Below, in pieces: positions 43,509 to 53,153 of a stretch of 64,000 nt of DNA. Made by a program: the position numbers and the translations under genes. The stretch covers positions 1-64,000 of the forward strand of contig NZ_JASHIC010000035.1 in the NCBI RefSeq assembly GCF_030056705.1, written 5' to 3'. The notes below the pieces were generated by a model. That model did not search any database and was not told the DNA's origin. It saw only the letters and a list, made by a program, of their open reading frames with translations. This DNA comes from Flectobacillus longus (GTDB lineage: Bacteria; Bacteroidota; Bacteroidia; Cytophagales; Spirosomataceae). Each line of letters starts with the position of its first letter. Position 1 is the first letter of the stretch.

Positions 43509-45044
43509 ATGAAAAAGATATTTAAGATAACCTTTTTGGGAATAGCGATAGGTTTGGGAATGACTGCTTGTAATACAAGTCTCGATCTAGCGCCTATTAG
43601 TAGCATCAGTGATGCTAATTATTGGAAAACAGCCGATCAATTCGATGCTTTTGTTTCAGGAATTCATTCTAGACTAAGAAGTCATAATGCCAATATTCAA
43701 GCCTTGGGCGAAATGCGCTCTGATATATTTGGTACTGAAGCTAATAATGCCAGTACCTTCACGGGTGAGGCTACACAAGGCTTAGAAAGAATGTGGCAAC
43801 ATACCCTCGATTTAGACAATTCAGGCGTGAGCAATTTTGGAGGATTTTATACCAATATTGTGCAGTTGAATTTATTGATTAGTAAGTTAAATACGACCAA
43901 TATTGTAAGTACTACCAACAAGAATTACTATTTGGGAATAGCCTACGGAATGCGTGCCTATTATTACTTCCATTTGTATCGTACATGGGGAAGCGTAGTG
44001 ATTCAGACTGAGCCAGTTTTGTCCATTGATATTGCCAACTTGGCGAAGGAGGCTTCTCCAGAATCAGCAGTGATGGATTTGATAAAATCAGATATTGATA
44101 AATCTATTGCTAGTTTTGGTAGCGATTATTCTTTCAGAAATAATAAAGGCTATTGGTCAAAAGCCGCTTCATTGATGCTCAAAGCAGAAGTATCATTATG
44201 GAATAGTCAAAGAGGTGGTGGCGTAGCCGATGCTACAACAGCATTGAATGCTTTGAACGAAATCAGAACCAATATCCCAAACCTTACGCTGTTGCCAAGT
44301 TTTAGCAATGTTTTTGCCTCAAATAATAAAGGTAATAACGAAATCATTTTTGCTATTCGCTATGTGTTGAATGAAGCAAGTATGGGTTTTGTATCAAGTA
44401 GCTTTGTTCCACAAACAGGCTTGATTTCAAACTTTTATGACTTGAATGGCTCTCGCCAGTTCAACGTAAATGTTGACAACTGGAGTGGCTTATTGCGTGC
44501 CCCTGTGCGTATTGCCACATTCAAAAAATTTGATGAAGCTGATACTCGTCGTTTGTCTTCGATTCAGCCAGCTTTTGAGAAGCGTAGCACAGGTTTTGAG
44601 TTGGTGGGCTGTTTTACCAATAAATTCCAAGGCGAGCAAAATGCAGGCTCACGTGTATATACCAACGATTATCCGATTTATCGTTTTGCTGATTTGTTGT
44701 TACTTACTGCCGAAGCGAAAATACTGTTAGGTCAAGATCCTTCTACCGAAATCAATCAGGTGCGTGCAAGAGCTTTTGGGGCTAATTATGTGGCTAGTAA
44801 ATATGGCTTTCCGAATCAAGCCAGAGATAAAGACCCTAAAAATGCTATCTTAGATGAGCGTTTGTTTGAGTTTATTTTTGAAGGAAAACGTTGGTACGAC
44901 CTTCGTAGATTTGGCAATAGTTATGTTTTTGCCAATACGACTTTATCAAGCAACGAAGCTTACAAAGTGCTATGGCCAATCGACCGTAACTCATTGACAA
45001 ATAACCGTTCGTTGGTACAAACAACGGGGTATCCAAGCTTTTAA
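43509..45044 (+). CDS. SusD family lipoprotein of the sialic acid locus (NanU-like)
   Basis: A 511-residue RagB/SusD protein. The signal peptide ends in a lipobox (GLGMTACNTSLDLAPIS), Cys at residue 21. Characteristic blocks are AYGMRAYYYFHLYRTWGSVV, DYPIYRFADLLLLTAEAKILLG, NQVRARAFG and AILDERLFEFIFEGKRWYDLRRFG. It is the surface cap of the SusC transporter encoded 18 bp upstream and probably binds sialic acid, as NanU does. A hairpin at 45067-45128 follows before nanA, which could uncouple high susCD expression from the enzymes. Confidence 0.93.
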   Translation: MKKIFKITFLGIAIGLGMTACNTSLDLAPISSISDANYWKTADQFDAFVSGIHSRLRSHNANIQALGEMRSDIFGTEANNASTFTGEATQGLERMWQHTLDLDNSGVSNFGGFYTNIVQLNLLISKLNTTNIVSTTNKNYYLGIAYGMRAYYYFHLYRTWGSVVIQTEPVLSIDIANLAKEASPESAVMDLIKSDIDKSIASFGSDYSFRNNKGYWSKAASLMLKAEVSLWNSQRGGGVADATTALNALNEIRTNIPNLTLLPSFSNVFASNNKGNNEIIFAIRYVLNEASMGFVSSSFVPQTGLISNFYDLNGSRQFNVNVDNWSGLLRAPVRIATFKKFDEADTRRLSSIQPAFEKRSTGFELVGCFTNKFQGEQNAGSRVYTNDYPIYRFADLLLLTAEAKILLGQDPSTEINQVRARAFGANYVASKYGFPNQARDKDPKNAILDERLFEFIFEGKRWYDLRRFGNSYVFANTTLSSNEAYKVLWPIDRNSLTNNRSLVQTTGYPSF

Positions 45045-45066
45045 TTTGAATTAAGAAAACTATAAA

Positions 45067-45128
45067 AAAGGCAATTATAGAGGTACAAGTGAAAAGATTT
45101 TAGAGTAAAACTGTACCTCTATGCCTTT
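45067..45128 (+). terminator. Hairpin between susD and nanA
   Basis: Inner 10-bp perfect stem TAGAGGTACA (45078-45087) / TGTACCTCTA (45112-45121) and an outer stem AAAGGCA / TGCCTTT, separated by a 4-nt bulge on one side. No U-tract, so it is more likely an attenuator or an mRNA-stabilising 3' end than a full terminator. Confidence 0.55.
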
Positions 45129-45157
45129 GATTCATTGTCCCTAAAATAAATAATATT

Positions 45158-46087
45158 ATGAAAATAGCTCATCTTCAAGGACTTATTGCTGCTCCTTTTA
45201 CTCCTATGCACTCAAATGGAAGTTTGCATCTGGAATTGATTGAAGAATATTACCATTTGCTCAAATCCAATGGTGTGACAGGTGCCTTCATTTGTGGCTC
45301 AACTGGCGAAGGGGTTTCGTTGACGCATACCGAAAAACGAGCGGTTGCTCAGGCTTGGGCGAACGCAACTTTAGGTGATCCAGATTTTAAAGTAATGCTT
45401 TTTTTGGGCGGTACAAGTATTGCCGATTGTAAAGAGTTGGCGCTATATGCTCAAGAATTAGGCTTGTATGCTATTTCGTTTACTTCGCCCTTTTATTTTA
45501 AACCAAGTTCTGTAGAAAAGCTTGCAGAGGTTTGTCAAGAAGTAGCTTCTGTAGTGCCCGAGATGCATTTTTACTATTACCATATTCCTGTGTTGACTGG
45601 CGTTAACTTTGCCATGTATGATTTGTTGAAAGCCATAGATGGAAAAGTACCCAATTTTGCAGGAATCAAATATACGCATGAGGATTTCATGGATTATCAG
45701 TCGTGTTTAGAATTTCAAAGCAGGAAATATGATATGCTTTGGGGACGCGATGAAAATATGCTGGCAGCTTTGAGTTTAGGTGCAAAAGGTGCTGTAGGAA
45801 GTACCTTCAACTATGCTGCACCTTTGTACCATGATTTGATTGAGGCTTTTGACAAAAATGATTTACCTAAAGCCAGAGCCTTACAAATGCAATCTATCGA
45901 AATGATTCGTTTGTTGGGCAAATATGGGGGAATCGCAACAGGAAAAGCTTACATGAAATTGGTTGATTTAGATTGTGGAATGTTTAGATTACCCGTTAGA
46001 AATATGACAGATACTCAATTCGAACTTTTCAAGAAGGATGTCGAAGCATTGAATTTCTCTGTATTTTGTTCAAAAATGCACGCTTAA
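45158..46087 (+). CDS. nanA: N-acetylneuraminate lyase
   Basis: Splits N-acetylneuraminate into N-acetylmannosamine and pyruvate; cytoplasmic class I aldolase of the DHDPS/NAL family. The 309-residue product shows GLIAAPFTPM at the start, the pyruvate-binding GSTGEG loop, catalytic Tyr141 in YYYHIPVLTG and the Schiff-base Lys171 in GIKYTHEDF. GRDENMLAALSLGAKGAVGSTFN is the conserved end block. It lies 113 bp past susD and 3 bp before the mutarotase gene. The surrounding sialidase and transporter genes favour the sialic acid lyase over other family members. Confidence 0.93.
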   Translation: MKIAHLQGLIAAPFTPMHSNGSLHLELIEEYYHLLKSNGVTGAFICGSTGEGVSLTHTEKRAVAQAWANATLGDPDFKVMLFLGGTSIADCKELALYAQELGLYAISFTSPFYFKPSSVEKLAEVCQEVASVVPEMHFYYYHIPVLTGVNFAMYDLLKAIDGKVPNFAGIKYTHEDFMDYQSCLEFQSRKYDMLWGRDENMLAALSLGAKGAVGSTFNYAAPLYHDLIEAFDKNDLPKARALQMQSIEMIRLLGKYGGIATGKAYMKLVDLDCGMFRLPVRNMTDTQFELFKKDVEALNFSVFCSKMHA

Positions 46088-46090
46088 ATT

Positions 46091-47233
46091 ATGAAAAATT
46101 TACTTATGTCTACGATTATTTCTTGTATGGGATATAGCAATGATATGTTGAATGATGTACAGCCTCAAATTCAGTGGTCGGTATTGCATTCATTGCCAGT
46201 GGCCAATGGACATACCAAACAAGCGGGTTTGGCTGGCCCAATCGTTGGTGTATCTCAAAATGTGTTGATGATAGCTGGTGGAGCTAATTTTGAAGATGCT
46301 TTGCCTTGGGAGGGTGGAAAAAAGAAGTATTTCGATGACATTTATGTATTACACAAAGATACTAATAAGGCGCTTTTCTGGCATTCTCAAACTTTTCGAC
46401 TGCCTCAAAAAATGGCTTATACAACCACCGTTCAGTCTTCTCAAGGGCTGATTTGTATCGGTGGCGAAGACCAAGAAGGTTATCGAAAAGATGTTTTTAT
46501 TCTGAAATGGAATCCACAGAAGGAACAACCAGCCATAGAATCTTTGCCTGATTTACCTCAAGGCATTAGTAATGCGGCAGCCACCATTGTTCATGATTCG
46601 GATATATACTTGGCTGGTGGCGAAACCCAATCGGGTGTTTCGAGTCAATTACTCAAGTTGGATTTGAAACATATATCACTTGGTTGGCAACTCGTTGCAG
46701 CGCTTCCTGTGCATCTTTCACATTCTTTACTGTTTAATCTCAACCATCAATTATATCTAGTTGGCGGACGCCAAAGGCAAGCCAATGGCATAAGCGACTT
46801 TTACGATTCTTGCTATTCTTTTGATAGTGATAAAAAAGCTTGGACTGCACAAAAATCTTTGCCTTATGCTATTTCGGCAGGAACTGGGGTTGTGGTAGGC
46901 AAAAATCAATGTATGTTATTTGGTGGAGATAAGGGCGAAACTTTTCATCAGGTAGAAATTTTGTTGGCACAAATCGCCCAAGAATCTGACCCTGAGAAGA
47001 AGACTAAACTCATTGCGCAGAAAAATATTTTACAGGTCAATCACCCAGGTTTTAGTCGCGAAATATTACTTTTTGATTCCCAGAAAAATACATGGAAAAA
47101 GCTTGGCAATATTCCTTTTTCTGTGCCAGTAACCACTACGGCTATTACTTGGGATAACAAAGTCATTATTCCTTCAGGCGAAATAAAAGCAGGAGTAAGA
47201 AGTGTAGAAATATTAGTAGGAGAAATCAAATAG
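46091..47233 (+). CDS. Cyclically permuted mutarotase (NanM-like)
   Basis: A 380-residue Kelch-type six-bladed propeller. Repeats show VGVSQNVLMIAGGANFEDALPWEGGKK, GLICIGGEDQEGYRKDVFIL, SDIYLAGGETQSG, HQLYLVGGRQRQANGISDFYDSCYSFD and QCMLFGGDKGE. This matches the 'cyclically permuted mutarotase' family related to NanM, which speeds conversion of alpha to beta sialic acid after sialidase action. The N-terminus (MKNLLMSTIISCMGYS) is hydrophobic with a Cys, so it may be a lipoprotein or periplasmic. It follows nanA by 3 bp. Mutarotase activity is inferred. Confidence 0.85.
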   Translation: MKNLLMSTIISCMGYSNDMLNDVQPQIQWSVLHSLPVANGHTKQAGLAGPIVGVSQNVLMIAGGANFEDALPWEGGKKKYFDDIYVLHKDTNKALFWHSQTFRLPQKMAYTTTVQSSQGLICIGGEDQEGYRKDVFILKWNPQKEQPAIESLPDLPQGISNAAATIVHDSDIYLAGGETQSGVSSQLLKLDLKHISLGWQLVAALPVHLSHSLLFNLNHQLYLVGGRQRQANGISDFYDSCYSFDSDKKAWTAQKSLPYAISAGTGVVVGKNQCMLFGGDKGETFHQVEILLAQIAQESDPEKKTKLIAQKNILQVNHPGFSREILLFDSQKNTWKKLGNIPFSVPVTTTAITWDNKVIIPSGEIKAGVRSVEILVGEIK

Positions 47234-47496
47234 GGTTTTAGAAGAGGTATTTGTTAGTGATGAGTTGTGAATTGTGGGTTTAAGATTAATACTGTAAGAG
47301 AGTTGAGCTTTATCATTAAAATAAAATTGGTGTAGCGGTAACTCTTGCAGTTACCTCATTCAAAATATAAAATATTTGTAAACAAAAGTTTACGCAAAGA
47401 ACTCAGCACTCATACTTAATTCGTTTGTTCAGTTTTTTATAAAACATAATACCGAGGTTGATATTCGCAATCAAAAATCCAAAATCAATAATCAAA
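47234..47496. other. Intergenic gap in nan locus with small hairpins
   Basis: 263 bp without an ORF. Holds GGTAACT-CTTGC-AGTTACC (about 47346-47364) and GTAAAC-AAAA-GTTTAC (about 47378-47393), followed by a simple tract of CAAAAATCCAAAATCAATAA type. Similar repeat-like DNA occurs near 28.1 and 63.1 kb. A separate promoter for the transporter is possible. Confidence 0.5.
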
Positions 47497-48717
47497 ATGT
47501 TATCGAATTCCAAAAACTATAAATGGCTTGTTGTAGCGCTACTTTGGGTGGTGGCATTGCTCAATTACCTCGATCGACAGATGCTTTCGACCATGAAAGC
47601 AAGTATGCAGGTATCGATTGTTGAGCTTCAGACTGCTACAAATTTTGGGCAATTAATGGCCATTTTTCTTTGGATATATGGGCTTATGAGTCCTATCTCA
47701 GGATTGGCTGCCGATCGTATCAATCGCAAATGGATTATTGTCAGTAGTTTGTTTGTATGGTCTGCTGTGACATTATTGATGGGTTATGCTCAAAATTTTC
47801 CTCAATTGTTGGCTCTTCGGGCATTGATGGGCTTTAGCGAATCGTTGTACATTCCTGCCGCTTTGTCGCTTATCGCAGATTATCATGATTCTAAAAGCCG
47901 TTCAATTGCCATTGGCATTCACATGACGGGCTTGTATATAGGTCAATCGCTTGGTGGATTTGGAGCAACGATTGCGGCATCTTTTTCATGGCAGGCAACT
48001 TTTCAACTATTTGGTTTTGTCGGTGTGGGATACGCCCTTTTACTAATAGTTTTATTAAAAGAAAATCGAAAAAAAGTAGAAGATAGTAGTATTGAATTGT
48101 CAGAAAATCAGATAGTTAATAATTTGAAAAGCTTGTTTGGGAATACCGCTTTTATCTTGTTATTACTTTATTTTACGATTCCTAGCTTGTCAGGCTGGGG
48201 TATCAAAAATTGGCTTCCTACGCTATTTTCTCAAAGTCTCCATATTGATATGGCTCAGGCTGGTCCGTTGTCTACCATCACCATGGCTTTTTCCTCTTTG
48301 GTTGGCGTTCTTGCAGGGGGATATTTATCTGACCGCTGGATACAAACACATATTCGAGGACGAATTTTTGTGAGCACCATTGGTTTGGGGCTCACGATTC
48401 CTGCCTTATTTTTACTCGGTTTTGGTACAGAAGTTTGGCATTTGGTAGGAGCTGCTATCTGTTTTGGATTAGGATATGGCATGTTCGATGCCAACAATAT
48501 GCCTATTCTTTGTCAAATCGTTTCCGAAAAACAACGCGGTACTGCCTACGGACTTATGAATATGTGTGGGGTATTCGCAGGGGCATTGATTACCAATATT
48601 CTAGGAAAATCTACCGACCAAGGAAATCTAGGATATGATTTAGCGAGTTTGGGAGGCTTAGTTTTTATCGCTTTAGGGATTTTTCTAGCATTAATAAAGC
48701 CCAAAATAGCAAAGTGA
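47497..48717 (+). CDS. nanT: MFS transporter, probable sialic acid permease (NanT-like)
   Basis: Major facilitator protein of about 406 residues and 12 hydrophobic helices. ALLNYLDRQMLSTMK in helix 1 and GLAADRINRKWIIV (the D-R-x-x-R loop between helices 2 and 3) are typical of the anion:cation symporter branch. GYLSDRW is the matching loop of the second half. The ATG at 47497 is used because the reading upstream runs into low-complexity intergenic DNA. In the sialic acid loci of Bacteroides and Tannerella an MFS protein at this place moves sialic acid across the inner membrane. Substrate is inferred from context. Confidence 0.85.
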   Translation: MLSNSKNYKWLVVALLWVVALLNYLDRQMLSTMKASMQVSIVELQTATNFGQLMAIFLWIYGLMSPISGLAADRINRKWIIVSSLFVWSAVTLLMGYAQNFPQLLALRALMGFSESLYIPAALSLIADYHDSKSRSIAIGIHMTGLYIGQSLGGFGATIAASFSWQATFQLFGFVGVGYALLLIVLLKENRKKVEDSSIELSENQIVNNLKSLFGNTAFILLLLYFTIPSLSGWGIKNWLPTLFSQSLHIDMAQAGPLSTITMAFSSLVGVLAGGYLSDRWIQTHIRGRIFVSTIGLGLTIPALFLLGFGTEVWHLVGAAICFGLGYGMFDANNMPILCQIVSEKQRGTAYGLMNMCGVFAGALITNILGKSTDQGNLGYDLASLGGLVFIALGIFLALIKPKIAK

Positions 48718-48736
48718 AAATTGGATAGTTATGGAC

Positions 48737-48800
48737 AAAGGGAAGAGCGATTGATTACCTGATGTGTACATGCTTCATCAAGGTAAGGGCTCTCCCTTTT
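48737..48800 (+). terminator. Two-step hairpin between transporter and epimerase genes
   Basis: Outer stem AAAGGGA(A)GAGC / GCTCTCCCTTT with one bulge and inner stem TTACCTGATG / CATCAAGGTAA, ending in CCCTTTTCTTTC. Likely a partial terminator inside the nan locus. Confidence 0.6.
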
Positions 48801-48831
48801 CTTTCAATTTCTAAAAAATATACAATCCAAA

Positions 48832-50016
48832 ATGAACATCCAACAACTTACATCATTAAGAGATTTTTATAAAAAACAATTACTAGAAGATACCATACCC
48901 TTTTGGTTTCCTCGAAGTATAGATTGGGAATATGGCGGTTATCTGCTCATGAGAGACCAAGATGGTTCGCTCATTGATGACGATAAAGCCGTTTGGATTC
49001 AGGGAAGAGCGGCTTGGACACTTTCGACTTTGGTAAATACTTTTGGCGAAAATGAAATGTGGCTCAATGGTGCCAAAAATGGGATAGATTTTCTGAACAA
49101 ACATTGCTTTGATACCGACGGACAGATGTTTTTTCATGTAACTCGGCAAGGTGAAGGTATTAGAAAACGTCGTTACTATTTCTCTGAAACTTTTGCTGTA
49201 ATTGCTCACGCTGCCTATGCCAAAGCATCGGGTGATGAGGCTGCGGCTCAAAAAGCTCGTGAGTTATTTGGTAAATGTTTGGAGTACGCCACCAATCCAA
49301 CCTTACTACCAGCAAAGTTTACGAATACGCGTCCAACACGAGGTATAGGTGTACCGATGATTATGATGAATACCGCCCAGCAACTTCGTGAAACCATTGG
49401 TGATGAACGCTGTGATGTTTGGATTGAAACTTGGATTCAGCAAATAGAACAGTATTTTGTCAAAGACGATATTCGCTGTGTGATGGAAAGTGTGGCGCTC
49501 GATGGCAGTATTATCGACCATATCGACGGGCGTACTCTCAACCCTGGACATGCAATTGAAGGCGCTTGGTTTATTTTGCACGAAGCTCAATATCGTAACA
49601 ACGACCCACATCTGATTGAATTAGGTTGTAAAATGCTCGATTATATGTGGGAAAGAGGTTGGGATAAAGAACATGGTGGTATTTTGTATTTTAGAGATGT
49701 TTACGACAAACCTGTACAAGAATATTGGCAAGATATGAAGTTTTGGTGGCCACATAACGAAACCATTATTGCTACTTTATTGGCTTACTTGATGACAGGA
49801 AATGAAAAATACGCCCAGTGGCACCAAATGGTACATGATTATGCCTATAAGCACTTTTATGACCCTGTTAATGGTGAATGGTATGGGTATTTACACCGTG
49901 ATGGAAGTCTTGCGCAAACTGCCAAGGGTAATTTGTTTAAAGGGCCTTTTCATTTACCTCGCCAAGAATGGTATTGTTATAAAATTTTGAATGACTTTTT
50001 AGAAAAAAGAGGATAG
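48832..50016 (+). CDS. AGE-family N-acylglucosamine 2-epimerase
   Basis: Interconverts N-acetylmannosamine and N-acetylglucosamine without phosphorylation. The 394-residue product is an (alpha/alpha)6 barrel of the AGE family: WIQGRAAWTLSTLVN, HFFHVTRQGEG-like MFFHVTRQGEGIRKRRYYFSE, RTLNPGHAIEGAW (His240), WWPHNETIIATLLAY (His308) and LPRQEWYCYK. It replaces the NanK-NanE route of E. coli: after nanA, ManNAc becomes GlcNAc directly, and a glucokinase-type enzyme encoded elsewhere would phosphorylate it. It lies between the MFS and sialidase genes. Confidence 0.9.
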   Translation: MNIQQLTSLRDFYKKQLLEDTIPFWFPRSIDWEYGGYLLMRDQDGSLIDDDKAVWIQGRAAWTLSTLVNTFGENEMWLNGAKNGIDFLNKHCFDTDGQMFFHVTRQGEGIRKRRYYFSETFAVIAHAAYAKASGDEAAAQKARELFGKCLEYATNPTLLPAKFTNTRPTRGIGVPMIMMNTAQQLRETIGDERCDVWIETWIQQIEQYFVKDDIRCVMESVALDGSIIDHIDGRTLNPGHAIEGAWFILHEAQYRNNDPHLIELGCKMLDYMWERGWDKEHGGILYFRDVYDKPVQEYWQDMKFWWPHNETIIATLLAYLMTGNEKYAQWHQMVHDYAYKHFYDPVNGEWYGYLHRDGSLAQTAKGNLFKGPFHLPRQEWYCYKILNDFLEKRG

Positions 50017-50046
50017 AAAATCAGCGTTAGATTTTTAAATATAACT

Positions 50047-51201
50047 ATGAAAAAAATACTAGTAATCATTCTAAGTGTCTTGTTGACAAGCCAGTTGTGG
50101 GCACAAGTGCCTGTTTTTACCTCAGGACAAGAGGGACATAAGTCTTTTAGAATACCTGCCATAATCGGTTTACCTTCGGGCGAATTATTGGCTTTTGCCG
50201 AGGGAAGAGTCAACGGAAGTGGCGATTTTGGCGATATTAATATTGTCCTGAAACGTAGCAAAGACCAAGGAAAAACATGGGGCAATATCGAAGTTGCTAT
50301 CAATTATGATTCTCTTCAGGCGGGCAATCCAGCGCCAGTCGTTGACCTTACCGACCCAAAGTATCCGCAAGGGCGTATTTTCTTGTTTTACAATACTGGA
50401 AATAACCACGAAGGAGAAATTCGAAAAGGACATGGAATTAGAGAAGTTTGGTATGTGACATCTGTAGACGCAGGGCATACGTGGTCGAAGCCCCAGAATA
50501 TCACCACGCAAGTACATAGACCTAACCAACCGAAGATTAATCCAGCCTATCAGTTTCAGGAAGATTGGCGTTCGTATGCCAATACGCCTGGGCATGCTAC
50601 GCAGTTTTTGAAAGGCAAATACAAAGGGCGTATCTATGTGGCTGCCAATCACTCGCAGGGCGAACCACAGGCTCATTTTGTAGATTATTTTGCACACGGA
50701 TTTTATAGCGATGATCACGGAAAAACCTTTCATTTGAGCGAAACCATCAACATCGCAGGAGGTAATGAAGCTACAGCAGCGCCATTGTCAGGCAATAAAT
50801 TGATGTTTAATGCTCGTAATCAAAAAGGAGATATTCGTCAGCGAATTGTAGCGATTAGTAACGATGGCGGACAACATTGGCACGATACCTATTTTGACCC
50901 CAACCTTCCAGATCCTGTATGTCAAGGAAGTATTCTGAGTTTTACAGAAGGTAAAAAGACGATTCTTGCTTTTTGTAATGCCGCAGATACCAAAAATAGA
51001 GATAACCTCACTTTAAGAATTAGTTATGACGAAGGAAAAACGTGGGTGAAAAGTTGGGTCATAGACAAAGCAGAAGAAGGACATACACGTGACAATGCCG
51101 CCTATTCGGATATTGTACAAGTAGGAAAAGACCAGATTGGAATTTTGTACGAAAAAGACAATTACAAACAAATCATTTTTCATACCGTGTCATGGAAGTA
51201 A
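50047..51201 (+). CDS. nanH: Exo-alpha-sialidase
   Basis: Removes terminal sialic acid from glycoconjugates; GH33 six-bladed propeller of 384 residues, exported by a signal peptide (MKKILVIILSVLLTSQLWAQ). FRIPAI gives the catalytic Arg35 of the Arg triad. Five Asp-box repeats are visible: SKDQGKTWG, SVDAGHTWS, SDDHGKTFH, SNDGGQHWH and SYDEGKTWV. GILYEKDNYKQIIF near the end is the conserved block with the nucleophile Tyr region. No carbohydrate-binding domain is attached. Its last codons overlap the first of the GH20 gene by 10 bp (translational coupling). Confidence 0.95.
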   Translation: MKKILVIILSVLLTSQLWAQVPVFTSGQEGHKSFRIPAIIGLPSGELLAFAEGRVNGSGDFGDINIVLKRSKDQGKTWGNIEVAINYDSLQAGNPAPVVDLTDPKYPQGRIFLFYNTGNNHEGEIRKGHGIREVWYVTSVDAGHTWSKPQNITTQVHRPNQPKINPAYQFQEDWRSYANTPGHATQFLKGKYKGRIYVAANHSQGEPQAHFVDYFAHGFYSDDHGKTFHLSETINIAGGNEATAAPLSGNKLMFNARNQKGDIRQRIVAISNDGGQHWHDTYFDPNLPDPVCQGSILSFTEGKKTILAFCNAADTKNRDNLTLRISYDEGKTWVKSWVIDKAEEGHTRDNAAYSDIVQVGKDQIGILYEKDNYKQIIFHTVSWK

Positions 51202-53147
51202 AAGTGTTAATGGTAGGTTTGTTGACGTTTTTGAGCCATTTTTTTGCTTTGAGTCAAACACCACAGTATCCAAGTTTGCTTCCTTTGCCCAAACAATTGA
51301 CTTGGACATCACAAGCATTTGACTTGACTCAGGCAAAGGCTATTTATTACAATGATAGACGTTTAAAATCCGAAGCAATTTTTTTACAAAAACAGCTTTC
51401 AAAAAAGGGATATAAGCTAAAAGTTCTTTTTCAAAAAAATGCTCCTCAGCATGGTATTAGTCTGAATATTATTCGAGTAGTTTCTGAACATTTACCTGAA
51501 GAAGCTTATCAACTTGACGTATTTTCTCAAAAAGTGATGCTAAAAGCTAATACCTCGCACGGGATTTTTAATGGTATACAAACCTTTTTACAGCTACAAA
51601 AAAACAAGGAGATTCAGGGTTGTTCTATCAAGGACAGCCCAGCTTTTGCATGGCGAGGCTATTTGGTAGATGTTGGTCGTAACTATCAATCTATGTCACA
51701 GCTGAAAGAGCAAATCGACGTGATGGCCAGTTATAAGCTCAACGTTTTTCATTTTCATCTAACCGAAGATGTGGCTTGGAGATTAGAGATAAAAAAGTAT
51801 CCCCAACTTACCGATGCCAATACGATGTTGCGTCAAAAAGGGAAATTTTATCGTATTTCTGACATGATTCAATTGATAGATTATTGTAAAGAACGACATA
51901 TAGAATTTGTTCCTGAAATAGATATGCCAGGTCATAGTCAGGCATTTGAACGAGCGATGGGAGTATCGATGCAAAGCAAAGAAGGGGTACAAATCGTCAA
52001 AGAAATTATCAAAGAGGTTTGTCAAACTTATCCGATTAAGTATTTGCATATTGGGGGCGACGAGGTAAAAATCACCAATCAAGACTTTTTGCCAGAAATG
52101 ACTCAATATGTCAAAAGTTTTGGAAAAAAAGTAATTGGCTGGTCGCCTGGGGGGAATTTACCCCAAAATACTATCAGACAATTATGGATGGGACACGAGT
52201 CTATTCCTGAGGGAGAAGTTTATATCGATTCTCGACATTTGTATATCAATCACATAGACCCGCTGGAGGTTGTAACAGCACTTTTTCAACGAAATATTGG
52301 CGATCGTTTACAATCAGACCAGCAGGTAATAGGCGCCACTTTGTGTCTGTGGCATGATAGAAATATTCGCCAAGAAAAAGATTTATTGACCATGAATGCC
52401 GTATATCCTAGTATGTTAGCTTTTTCGGAACGAACGTGGGTAGGAGGGGGACAAACACAATGGGTGACTAACATCGATGTGAAAGAGGTAGATGCTATTG
52501 CTAAATTTGACAATTTTGAAAAAAGATTACTTACACAAAAAGCACAAAATTTTCGAGATAAACCTTTCACCTATCACCCACAAGGGCATATTCGTTGGCA
52601 ATTATTTGGTCCATTTTTTAATCAAGGAAAACTTGATAGCACTTTTGTTCCAGAACAGACTAATTTTCTAAATCATAACCCAATACCTAATCAAGAAGCA
52701 CTAGGCGGTACGGTCGTTTTACGGCATTGGTGGTCGCCCGTTGTAAAAGGCGTATTATCTAATCCACAAGAAAACACCACTTGGTATGCTATCCAAAAAA
52801 TCTGGATGCCTACCGATACCACTGCCTATTGCTGGATAGGATTCAATAATATTTCTAGGTCGATGGCTACCAATGTTCCGCCTTTGTCTCAATGGGATAC
52901 TCGTGCAAGTAAAGTTTGGGTCAATGATCAACTCATACAAGCTCCTTTATGGACGAATGCAGGGCAAAAACCTACATTGGAACAGCCCCTAACAGACGAA
53001 GGATATGAGTATCGCCAACCGATTAGGATTCAACTACATAAAGGCTGGAACGAAATAAAAGTTAAAGCTCCTGTAGGTACTTTCAAAGGAAGCGATTGGC
53101 AAAACCCCGTGAAATGGATGTTTACAGTTTTGCCATTTTTTGAATAA
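51192..53147 (+). CDS. GH20 beta-N-acetylhexosaminidase
   Basis: Releases terminal N-acetylglucosamine or N-acetylgalactosamine, exposed for example after the sialidase. Exported protein of 651 residues. After the signal peptide (VLMVGLLTFLSHFFALSQ) come a GH20b-type domain and the catalytic barrel: GYLVDVGRNYQSM, LNVFHFHLTEDVAWRLEI, EIDMPGHSQAF and HIGGDE with the Asp290-Glu291 pair. The barrel is followed by about 200 residues of beta-rich C-terminal extension. The start overlaps the nanH stop. Part of the same transcript as sialidase and esterase. Confidence 0.93.
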   Translation: MEVKVLMVGLLTFLSHFFALSQTPQYPSLLPLPKQLTWTSQAFDLTQAKAIYYNDRRLKSEAIFLQKQLSKKGYKLKVLFQKNAPQHGISLNIIRVVSEHLPEEAYQLDVFSQKVMLKANTSHGIFNGIQTFLQLQKNKEIQGCSIKDSPAFAWRGYLVDVGRNYQSMSQLKEQIDVMASYKLNVFHFHLTEDVAWRLEIKKYPQLTDANTMLRQKGKFYRISDMIQLIDYCKERHIEFVPEIDMPGHSQAFERAMGVSMQSKEGVQIVKEIIKEVCQTYPIKYLHIGGDEVKITNQDFLPEMTQYVKSFGKKVIGWSPGGNLPQNTIRQLWMGHESIPEGEVYIDSRHLYINHIDPLEVVTALFQRNIGDRLQSDQQVIGATLCLWHDRNIRQEKDLLTMNAVYPSMLAFSERTWVGGGQTQWVTNIDVKEVDAIAKFDNFEKRLLTQKAQNFRDKPFTYHPQGHIRWQLFGPFFNQGKLDSTFVPEQTNFLNHNPIPNQEALGGTVVLRHWWSPVVKGVLSNPQENTTWYAIQKIWMPTDTTAYCWIGFNNISRSMATNVPPLSQWDTRASKVWVNDQLIQAPLWTNAGQKPTLEQPLTDEGYEYRQPIRIQLHKGWNEIKVKAPVGTFKGSDWQNPVKWMFTVLPFFE

Positions 53148-53153
53148 GCAATT

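Noticed and set aside
50185-50733. 182-codon minus strand frame inside the sialidase gene
   Set aside because: Antisense to five Asp-box coding segments; no domain recognised; simply a low-stop reverse frame.
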